Below, in pieces: positions 56,413 through 64,000 of a stretch of 64,000 nucleotides of DNA. Made by a program: the position numbers and the translations under genes. The DNA comes from Hymenopus coronatus (Eukaryota; Arthropoda; Insecta; Mantodea; Hymenopodidae). How positions within the stretch are numbered: position 1 is the first letter of the stretch; every line of letters begins with the position of its first letter. A model generated the notes under the pieces. That model saw only the letters and a program-made list of their open reading frames with translations, ran no database searches and had not been told where the DNA came from. The stretch spans positions 97,514,001-97,578,000 of the forward strand of contig CM060881.1 of the NCBI GenBank assembly GCA_030762935.1, written 5' to 3'.

Positions 56413-56641
56413 TTAGTTCTGACTCTACCTATCCAACTCCTGTCCTACACACGGCTTGTGTGAAAAACAATTATTCCAATACCAATGACCGTAATAGTTG
56501 GCTATACTCTGATTCCTCCGTCTAAAGTACTTGCAACATTGCAAGTCGCCATTGGGGTTGTCATCTCAAAATAATTTGAGATCACCTTGTGGTTTACCGG
56601 GAAACATGCGAGTTAGTTGAGATATTCAATTCTATACCGTC
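56413..56641. other. SINE-H tail piece and unrecognised DNA
   Basis: GTTCTGACTCTACCTATCCA directly after mariner B matches the tail of SINE-H, suggesting that the mariner or a deletion removed its head. The rest is not recognised. Confidence 0.45.
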
Positions 56642-56745
56642 ATGTTGCCATGGTAGCTCAGTGGCTAGAGATCGGGAGATCCGTGGTTCAAATCCCGGCT
56701 ATTGCACCGAATTTTTCAGTCTGACTCTAACTATCCAATACTTCT
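56642..56745 (+). mobile_element. SINE-H copy, 12-bp deletion in head
   Basis: GCCATGGTAGCTCAGTGGCT lacks the 12 bases between the two GGC triplets seen in the copy at 37386. The B box GTGGTTCAAATCCCGG and the tail GACTCTAACTATCCAATACT are intact. Confidence 0.7.
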
Positions 56746-56998
56746 TTTGTTTTATTTTTAGCCAAACGAAGAGAACTGATGTTCAATTGTTTCACATAGC
56801 TACGGATTTATAAAGATTTGACTCCCGTTAGCCTAGGGCATTACCTTATTTCCCTTCTATTACAAGGTAGCATGCAATAAGATAATCTCTGCTAATGTTT
56901 ATCTCGGTTAGCGTAATGGAGATAAATGAATAATTGTTTGTAAAAATGGTTTTTTTGCAGAACAGGCAGAGAAAATCAAGTTAATGAAATACTCAGAT
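56746..56998 (-). repeat. P845 repeat, 5' third of unit (copy 41)
   Basis: From AAACGAAGAGAACTGATGTT to AAGTTAATGAAATACTCAG. Confidence 0.8.
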
Positions 56999-57537
56999 CT
57001 TAGTCATTCTATTGTAATAATTAGGATATAAAATGAGAAGTTGTAAGAAAATTCATCACTGTAGTAAATACTAAATCTTACTTCACATGACATAAAAAAA
57101 CATGAACTTCTGAAACTGCCGCTGGAGATCTAGATCTGTCTTTGGCGGTGATAAAATATCACATCCACTTCTCAGAAATCACAGTTGTTCCTAGAAAATC
57201 GTTATTGGTGTCTGGCTGTAAAGCTTTGCATTCGAACAACTCCATTCGTGCACATTCCACAGCCTGTCGTGACTTGCGTTCAGTCTATGGTGCTCACAGT
57301 TTCTTTCGAATGTTTGTAACTGGTTTCTTATTTATTTCTTCATGAATAGATTATCACACGCATGGCTTGTTGTGTCTTGTAACATGTGAATTTTAAAGAA
57401 TATCTGATATCATACAATCACTCGAATTTGCCTACCGACTATAATATAAAGTCGTAATCCTGCAATAATCATTTTAAACTTTCTCCACTAAAGGTATAGC
57501 AAATAAAAGTATTTCTAGATTTCATCAGAAATATGTT
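56999..57537. other. No recognisable feature
   Basis: AT-rich. A 67-codon plus-strand frame at 57142-57345 is unrecognised. Confidence 0.4.
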
Positions 57538-58082
57538 AGCACACAGTGCAACAGACCTCTGGATCCAGTACTGAAATGTTCTTCACAAACAGCTGATTAA
57601 GTATTGAACCAAATTTTTCGTTTGTGAAATTTTTGAGTTCAGGAGCCTCAAAAATTGGTTTGGTTAGTAAGGGGTAATTGAGTAAAATTAAACAACGGAA
57701 TATCCTGCCAAAATAGAAGAGTTTTGCCCAAACTCAAACTTTTAAGAAAAAACGAACAAAAAATTGGTTTCGTTAATCATACTTTTATTTTTTTTAATAA
57801 GCACAGGTTCCATTTTTATAAAAAGAGCGAGAAAATGGAATCTGTGAGTATTAAAAAAATCTAAGAGTATTATTAGTGGAATTTATTTTTGTTAAATTCT
57901 TTTAATTTGGCAGGATAGGCCCTTGTTTAATTTTATTCAACTTACCCCTAACCAACCAAACCAATTTTTGAGGCCCCTGAACTCAAAAATTTCACAAACC
58001 AATTTTTTTTTTCAATACTTAACTAGGCATTTTTGAAGATGATTTCAGTACGGCGGCCAGAGATCTACTACACCGTATGCCA
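57538..58082. mobile_element. Foldback/MITE with arms of about 178 bp
   Basis: The left arm 57538-57714 and right arm 57904-58082 are inverted copies with scattered changes. The tips read TAGCACACAGTGCAACAGAC and, from the other strand, TGGCATACGGTGTAGTAGAT. Deeper shared phrases include TTAAGTATTGAA and GAAATTTTTGAGTTCAGG. A 189-bp AT-rich spacer lies between. No protein is encoded. I cannot see a target duplication, so the superfamily is open. Confidence 0.8.
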
Positions 58083-58519
58083 GTCCCGGGAGAAATGTAA
58101 CAAATCGAAGTTATTGTCCGGACAAGTTGCAGTATATGCGAATATTGTGGAGCCCCTAAAGTTTACAAATGGAGAACACACTCCAAGCACCACCTCCTGA
58201 CGAACAGTTCCATACCAGAGGAGGAGGGAATAGCACATATCCACCACGCACCACATACTTCCAAACGTCGAGCCCGTACTACGAGAAATAGTATGAAATA
58301 AAACTATGGGAATGAGGAGCCGGAAAGTTTTGTGATATTAGGAAAACCACCTCAACCTTCGCCTGGTGACAAGGTAAAACCACGATAAAATCCAATTCAC
58401 AGTATCTCGGCGGGGATCGAAACCGCAACCTTCCTAAAACAGGACACAGACGAAACCGCAGGCTATGTATTTAATACCAGCATATCAAGAAAATCCCCTA
58501 TTCCCGACCATTCATTATA
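58083..58519 (-). mobile_element. Unclassified DNA with a possible tRNA-like SINE
   Basis: On the minus strand around 58370-58470, GCGGTTTCGTCTGTGTCCTG and a B-box-like GGTTTCGATCCCCGCC suggest an old SINE. The rest is unrecognised. Confidence 0.4.
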
Positions 58520-58613
58520 TAGAGCATTTTTTAAAATATTGACTCTCAAAAGTGAATATAATATTTAAATTAAAATACCGGATATTAAATATATTCACAT
58601 GAAAAATAAATTA
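58520..58613 (-). repeat. P845 fragment (copy 42)
   Basis: TTAAAATACCGGATATTAAA and ATTCACATGAAAAATAAATT in minus orientation, fused to the start of copy 43. Confidence 0.65.
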
Positions 58614-59515
58614 TGCTGTGTTACATTCACATAACTTTCTCTAGTGCCATTCACAAACTATTCATTCTAAAGGTTATTATTTTATCTACGCCATAATAAT
58701 TGAGATAAACATTAGCAAAATTGGTCTTATTATTTGCTTCCTTGTAAGTAGAAGGGAAATAAGCGAATGCATTAGGCTAAGGCGATAGTAAAATCTTTTA
58801 AAGCTTAGTCGCTATGTGAAACATTTGAGGTTCGGTTCGCTTTGCATGGTACTGTTTGAGAAATGATAGGTACTCTAGGTGTTCGTCGTCAGGAAAGCTT
58901 CAACTCTTATTTCAAATGATAGGTAACTTAAAATTGAAACCATTAACAAGGAATATCTTGAAAGCAATCAACAGTGTAAGATAAACATGACATAAATTCT
59001 GTGTTTCAATGAGATCTACATTTTTGTGTAATAAGTTTATGTCTATCTCTTATGATTTAACCGTTAATACAAATTCTGAAACATTTATACAGTATAAAGA
59101 GAATTTCAGAGTTCATTTCCAGAAAATTCAAAATATACATTTTATTTGACATGTAAATAAATATATTTAATATATGGTATCTATATCAAAATCGTTAGAG
59201 CCATTTTTGAGAAAAACAAAATGTTCCAAAATGTTTCCATGTAAAGAGTAGTTTGTGGCGGGGCTATTTTCTTTAAAAGTATCCTTGGAAGATACTAAAC
59301 CTGAATACCAAGTTTGGTATTTAACGGACTTTCCATTTTTGAGCTATGTTATCCACAGACACACACATACAGACGCAGACCTTTTTCTAAAAAAAATTGT
59401 ACGGACTCCGAGGACCTCAAAACATATTTCCAGTGAAATTTAGACATCGAGTTTTTGAGTGGAATACAATACCTTCTCTAGCTACTGTATAAATTGTATA
59501 TACCAAAAATAAAAA
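58614..59515 (+). repeat. P845 repeat, complete (copy 43)
   Basis: Starts CTGTGTTACATTCACATAAC. The AATGATAGGTA phrase is duplicated near 58862 and 58916. It ends in a worn palindrome before CCAAAAATAAAAA. Confidence 0.85.
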
Positions 59516-59553
59516 TACATCGCCTGGTAACAGGCTGCCAAGTTTTTACCTGG

Positions 59554-59579
59554 CTAGAAGCCCGAGAAGATTTTGAATT
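59554..59579 (+). repeat. 26-bp sequence shared with 42796-42821
   Basis: CTAGAAGCCCGAGAAGATTT plus six further bases is an exact match to the opposite strand at the other site. Confidence 0.75.
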
Positions 59580-59621
59580 GTTTTCAAATGTTTACAGGTT
59601 TTGAAGTCCCTGAATCCATAG

Positions 59622-60740
59622 TGATGGAAAGCCATGTGAATGCAATATTTCATTCATATACACATACATATTACTTTCTCCAACATATGTAGAATGTACA
59701 TAGATGAAAAAGTTAAGTAGTGTATGTCACCCAAAAATTTGATACCAAGATTTACCTGATACCTCCTGATTCCAAAAATATACACTTTTTATAAAAAGGC
59801 AGCATAACTTAAAACGAAAAGACCGTAAAATACTAAACTATGAATGTGACACGAAAATTTTCAGGAAATTGGAAATTTTTATTTTTTCAAAAATTGCTCA
59901 AACGTTTTAGATTGAAATATCATGTTATTAAGGTACTCGTATTTTCATCTTGAATTTTCTGGGAATAGCCTCAGAAGACTCTGCTTTCTGGAAAACTTGT
60001 ATGTAATCAGTAAGATATAGATAAAAACTTACACTTGTTCGCTTCCGTGGTGTGGCGACAGCGTATCTGCCTCACAGTTAAAGAGCTCCCGAGTTTATAA
60101 CGGTTAGTCTAAGTTACCCATGTAAGGCTTTTCTTTTTTTCTTTCTTTCTTTTTTTTTCTCTCTCTCCTCTTGAGAAAACGAATGTCGAGTAATTTTAAT
60201 CTCCATGAATACCGAGCTCATTTGAACATCATTTCACCGATTTCTTCTTCGCCACATGACCTACCAGGTTAAATGGCGTTAAAAATAAAAATAATATAGA
60301 TCTGGTTAAAACATACAATTTATGTCATATACTTTTTTAAGATAATCTATTCCGAGATATTCCTGTTATTGGTTTCAATTTTAAAATACTTACTTTGCTC
60401 ACTCGGGAAGACGTCTTCCGTTTCAATTGCTGTGTTTTATTTTACTCTTGGCCGGCGTTATTGTCTTCATATACTTTTTTATTCTTGGCCATGGAAAGAA
60501 ATTTCAATGTCAATCGCATAACAGCAGCTTTTAAAATTTTTTGATTAACGGTTTTGCCACTAGCTTATTGTTTTCCTTATTTCTTTTCCTCTCAAGGAAG
60601 CAAATAAGACATATTCCTACTAATATTTATCTCGATTAGCATGATGTATATAAAAGAATAATCTTTTGTGAGAGAATAGTTTGTTTGCAGAACAAGTAGA
60701 GAGAGGCATGTGAAGGGAACATGTTGGATCTTTATCTGTA
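59622..60740 (-). repeat. P845 repeat split by SINE-A (copy 44)
   Basis: A short start-motif scrap (AAAGCCATGTGAATGCAATA, 59630) precedes the main unit, which opens TACTTTCTCCAACATATG at 59690. Pieces lie at 59685-60040 and 60293-60740, the latter ending AGAGGCATGTGAAGGGAACA. Confidence 0.8.
60041..60292 (+). mobile_element. SINE-A copy
   Basis: Head GCTTCCGTGGTGTGGCGACA, a pyrimidine-rich expansion at 60128-60172, then CATTTGAACATCATTTCACC and ATGACCTACCAGGTTAAA as in the other SINE-A copies. It sits inside P845 copy 44. Confidence 0.75.
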
Positions 60741-61164
60741 ACTTTACTTCTGCTCGATATCAAGAGCAGAATAAACCAAGACAAACGTGGACGCAAGAGG
60801 CTGAAACGGGGTCAATCTGTCTAACTCGTGTTATTGTTTTGATTACCGCTGTCTCAATGTGATCTGCTGACACCATTTATTAAGCCTCTGTTGTCATTTG
60901 TTCTTGATGATTATATAGGCACTTGGGCCGGTAAGGTCAGCTGATTGAGCGTGTTTACGTCAGCTTTACGTCACGGATGTAAAAAGACGTGATGATCTAA
61001 CGAGAGGTTGGACATAGAATCGTGGGCAAGGAGTCAATGGCTGAATATATTCGTTGAGACTGGTTGGAGCCCGACCACGCAAGGTATGCGAGGTGAAGGC
61101 AATCGTAATCTCTCTCACTTCGGCAAAGAAATCAGAACTATTAAAGTCGAATAACCAAGCAGGA
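60741..61164. other. Unrecognised GC-richer segment
   Basis: About 420 bp with TAAACCAAGACAAACGTGGA and TCAGCTTTACGTCACGGATG. It could be a transposon end or host DNA. No motif is identifiable. Confidence 0.35.
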
Positions 61165-61468
61165 TTTTGATGACCCAGAATAAAGTCCGGAGGCTATTTC
61201 CAGAATACTAAAGATATTAATTTTTTCATGTAAATATCTTTAATATACGATATTTATATCAACATCGTTAGAGCCATTTTGAGAAAATAAAAATTTGTGA
61301 AACATTTTCCATGTAAAGGGTAGTTGAGGACACAGGGATTTTCTTGAAAATCTTCATGTCGCAAGATATTGAACTTAAATACCAAGTTTGGTATTTTTTC
61401 CCCCCTAAAACATATTATGTTTCCGATGAAATCTCGGTATCAAAATTTTGGGTAGACTATGTATATGG
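61165..61468 (+). repeat. P845 repeat, 3' third (copy 45)
   Basis: Begins GACCCAGAATAAAGTCCGGA and stops at GGGTAGACTATGTATATGGG, with SINE-C directly behind. Confidence 0.85.
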
Positions 61469-61489
61469 GTCGGAGAGGTCGGTCACGGG

Positions 61490-61715
61490 GAAGCAATGGT
61501 CGCGCCGTGGTCGAGTGGTTAGACCACTTGCCTCTCACCTAGACGGCCAGGGTTCGATCCCAAGCGACCGCATGCGAGATTTGTGGTGGACAAAGCGGCA
61601 CGGGGCGGGTTTTCTCCGGGTACTCCGGTTTCCCCCGCCATCGCATTCCACCGGTGCTCCATATCATCACGTATCACCAGTGTCACCGCCTGCGGTGCCA
61701 TAAGTAGTTAAAGAT
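61490..61715 (+). mobile_element. SINE-C copy, best preserved
   Basis: Head CGCGCCGTGGTCGAGTGGTT and B box GGGTTCGATCCCAAG, then CATGCGAGATTTGTGGTGGA, GGGTTTTCTCCGGGTACTCC and CCATCGCATTCCACCGGTGC, ending CCATAAGTAGTTAAAG. Confidence 0.85.
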
Positions 61716-62369
61716 TATAGTGTAAACTAGTGTAACTGATGAAATTATGTATAAAGACAAGCCTAAGTAAAGATAATAAATACACATAGTTTTAAAGCTC
61801 TATCTTTTAAAATATGGAATTTAAGCTTTCCACTTGACTGTCTACTTAATGCTCTCAATAATGATGACACAGAATTGTGGTTTCCCTTATTGACAATGTA
61901 AGTAACATCGATACTTGTGGTAAATGGAGTCAATAGAACTTGCCTCCTGAAAACAAAACTGTTGATGGTCGTACTGAAATGATGGAGCAGGTTAGCAAAC
62001 AATACTACATTGCAAACAAAAACAAGATGTTTTGACAAGAGCCACGGTGCTACAAACTCACACACGCCTTTATGCCAGAGGGCACTTAGCACCAAATTAC
62101 CTGAATTTTAAGTACCTACGTTAGAGAGGGAATGTTTTGCTACGTACAGAAAGATAAGGCGCGCCTCATCCCCGCTCCCAGGCTAAAGGTCATTCTTAAA
62201 GGTAATTATACCGTTGGTAGTTGTTTTGTGGGTGCTAATACCAGCAGGGCCTTTTGTAGCCTGTCACATCCACAAGAGTAGGCTGAGGAACAGCATTCAC
62301 TTGTTCCTGCGTAGACGAGCTCGCGAAATACACCGAAATCTGTCTGAGATCGTCAGTTATCCAAAATGT
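61716..62369. other. No recognisable feature
   Basis: The 110-codon minus-strand frame at 61763-62095 has no motif that I recognise. Confidence 0.4.
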
Positions 62370-62907
62370 AGAATTGTTTTTTTTTTAATAAACTTTTGGT
62401 TTTATTTATAGAAGACATAATATATAATTCATGGATCTCTGGATTGCTTCAAATATTCTCTAAGAACATCATTGGCTTGTGTTTCCTCTCCATAGTCCTT
62501 CACCACAACGCACGAACAGCCCACAACTTTTCTTGCTTTCCCTGTATTGTCGATCTTGCAGAGACCTGCCCATTCTCCCAACTTTTTGTTGTTATCCACC
62601 TTTATCAATGGAATCTGGTGTTCATTACATAAAGCTTGTACCAGCTTCTTGTACATAGGTTCATTGCAGTTCTCAGCCAAAACACGGAGTAAAGCCTGCC
62701 GCTTATCTAAAGCCTTTGCTGCTTCATGTAATCCATGAGCTAAACTCCCATGTGTTAGTGCCATCTTCAGCACTTCCTGCAGGGCTGTGTTTATGTCCAT
62801 TCCACCAGAAGTGGAAGGAGCAATGACCTCAATTCCATCGTTATCAGACATTTTTTGATCCCGTATGTTCCTTTACAGCACTGTTTCTTGACCGGAAAAG
62901 AATTGTT
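62370..62907 (-). mobile_element. RpS12 processed retrocopy unit with target duplication and poly(A)
   Basis: The direct repeats AACAATTCT (as read on the minus strand; plus strand 62899-62907 and 62370-62378) flank an intronless mRNA copy. The 5' end begins with CTTTTCCGG, a pyrimidine-rich start like the 5'TOP of ribosomal protein mRNAs. The 3' end has AATAAA (62401-62406) and then ten A residues (62377-62386). These are the marks of LINE-mediated retroposition. Confidence 0.88.
62429..62851 (-). CDS. RpS12: 40S ribosomal protein S12 (eS12), intronless retrocopy with intact frame
   Basis: The 140-residue frame matches the small-subunit ribosomal protein eS12 from end to end. After a short variable acidic start come [12 protein letters not shown], then [14 protein letters not shown], then [20 protein letters not shown]. 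The conserved middle is [20 protein letters not shown], followed by [20 protein letters not shown] and KDYGEET. The authentic protein sits in the beak of the 40S subunit. The length is close to animal S12 and there is no stop or frameshift. Some residues differ from what the family usually has (for example an arginine in ALLRVLAEN where cysteine is common, and THGSLAHG where IHDGLAHG is usual), suggesting some drift. It lacks introns, has a poly(A) tail and lies between direct repeats, so it is most likely a processed copy and not the parent gene. Whether it is transcribed is unknown. The start is the first ATG after the 5'TOP-like leader of about 49 bases. Confidence 0.9.
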   Translation of the reverse strand: MSDNDGIEVIAPSTSGGMDINTALQEVLKMALTHGSLAHGLHEAAKALDKRQALLRVLAENCNEPMYKKLVQALCNEHQIPLIKVDNNKKLGEWAGLCKIDNTGKARKVVGCSCVVVKDYGEETQANDVLREYLKQSRDP

Positions 62908-63189
62908 CAGCGCTTATGTTTGTTTCAGAAATGTGTCTAAAGTTTCAACCAGAAGTAAATCCAAGGACTGTAAAACACGAGAATTTTTGAACTCTCGAAT
63001 ATCGCTATAATTTGAATTTTATGTCAAATCGAATACAGCAGACTCCTGAATCAATCGGTTTTCTTTGATGTTGGAATTAAAGAAATATTTTTGTAACAAC
63101 CAACGTTGCTGAATAATGGCATACGATTTTACTGCCGAATTTCATATTTCAATAATTATGATTCATAGTCGGCTCACACCTCCCCCCCC
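62908..63189. other. No recognisable feature
   Basis: AT-rich DNA upstream of the RpS12 copy. I see no evidence for a promoter. Confidence 0.4.
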
Positions 63190-63520
63190 CCCGTATCCGT
63201 AGGACTGACACCACACTAAGACTTACAAGCCAATGCCTAAGGGTCAGATGCTTGTTGGGGAGCCTACGGCACAAAACCACAGAATGGAGAACCTGACAAG
63301 ACATGAACATGAGGAAGTGGACGATAGAAAATGTTGATGTTTGGAAAGGTGAAAATGGAGCAATTTGTGGAATGAGTGGCGAGGGAAACTGAAGCACCCG
63401 GAGAAAATCTGCCCAGACGCCGATTCGTCCACCACGAATCCCACATGCGGGCGTTTGGGTTCGAACCCGGGCCGCCTAGATGGGAGGCGAGTGGTTTAAC
63501 TACTCACCCACGACGCCGCC
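63190..63520 (-). mobile_element. SINE-C copy, long form
   Basis: On the minus strand GGCGGCGTCGTGGGTGAGTA and the B box GGGTTCGAACCCAAACG are followed by CGCATGTGGGATTCGTGGTG, ATTTTCTCCGGGTGCTTCAG and a far part shared with 15438. A C-run of 12 lies just outside (63181-63192). Frames here are repeat by-products. Confidence 0.8.
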
Positions 63521-64000
63521 TCAATATTATGATACAGCTGTTAAAGGTTGAGCTTTATTTTGCAAGTAGCAATCCTATGAGAAAAAAGAAATATGTGTTG
63601 TCATATACCTTTTATAGATAGCTCTGAAATGTGTGAGCATAGCAATATATTTACTTAGGAACATGCGGAGCTCGTATATTGTTGTTTGGCCTTTGTTGTT
63701 GTCTGAACATCATAGCACAATTCTAACAGCAACCATCAACGAAAACATTTTGTTCCAACGAGGACGGATTTTACGTTGGTTATTAATTTCCTAAATAAAC
63801 TTCATAGAGGCAATGTTTCATAGATACTACTTTGTAAAACGAAAACGCAACCTGTTTGTTGAGCTGTCGATTGCTCTTCACTACTAGTAAACACAAGTAC
63901 TATATTCCTCCAGTACCAATGAATCTCGCGGTGAACTGGGACATGGTGTCGTCCTTAATTACACAATCATAACATTCTTTAATCTGCAGAATGTGTGGGG
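63521..64000. other. No recognisable feature
   Basis: AT-rich DNA to the end of the window. Confidence 0.4.

Noticed and set aside
62429..62851. RpS12 frame as the normal chromosomal ribosomal protein gene
   Set aside because: Direct repeats, the 5'TOP-like start, no introns and an A10 tail fit a retrocopy better. I keep it as a coding frame but not as the parent gene.
1..64000. CRISPR-like or phage/bacterial systems
   Set aside because: The repeats are long, diverged, in both orientations and without spacers. The window shows animal features (SINEs, mariners, RpS12) and no operons or ribosome-binding sites.

Overview
The window looks like intergenic, transposon-filled DNA from an animal with a large, AT-rich genome, most likely an arthropod and probably an insect. 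The clues are degenerate mariner elements, many tRNA-derived SINE-like repeats, a Jockey-like reverse-transcriptase scrap, and one intronless ribosomal protein S12 reading frame whose residues look arthropod-like. I cannot name the species. I see no convincing intron-containing host gene. Nearly every open frame is a chance opening inside a repeat.

About two-fifths of the window (roughly 25 kb, by adding spans) is one non-coding repeat family, called P845 here. It has about 45 copies or fragments in both orientations. A complete unit is about 845 bp. It begins near ATCTGATGTGTTCCATTCAC and ends in an imperfect palindrome centred on ACTATGTACATAGT followed by GTGTAGAGAAAGTAAAA. Copies occur alone, head-to-tail (6095-8706, 34512-36996, 48008-49735) and head-to-head (2563/2564, 3898/3899). 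They are clearly diverged from one another and serve as landing ground for younger insertions.

Layout: 1-8.7 kb is P845 clusters with a LINE fragment and GC-rich SINE-like DNA. 8.7-16.8 kb has scattered P845, a perfect 150-bp tandem duplication (10996-11295), a truncated mariner (12853-13762) and convergent tRNA-like SINEs. 16.8-24.7 kb is mostly unrecognised DNA plus SINEs. 24.7-28.1 kb is a P845 run interrupted by three SINEs. 28.1-34.2 kb is AT-rich with simple repeats and a Harbinger-like MITE nested in P845. 34.5-38.9 kb is a P845 tandem array followed by a row of tRNA-like SINEs. 39-50.3 kb is mixed P845, SINEs and microsatellites. 50.7-51.9 kb is a degenerate mariner. 53.6-57 kb is P845 carrying a second mariner, itself broken by a palindromic mariner derivative. 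57.5-58.1 kb is a foldback element. 58.5-61.7 kb is P845 plus SINEs. 62.4-62.9 kb is the RpS12 retrocopy with poly(A) tail and target-site duplication.

The nesting gives a relative history: P845 first, then mariners, SINEs and MITEs into it, with the RpS12 retrocopy and the exact 150-bp duplication probably among the younger events. No set of genes here forms a pathway. The most original items are the P845 family, the mariner derivative with two inverted copies of its own 3' end, the foldback element, and the RpS12 retrocopy.
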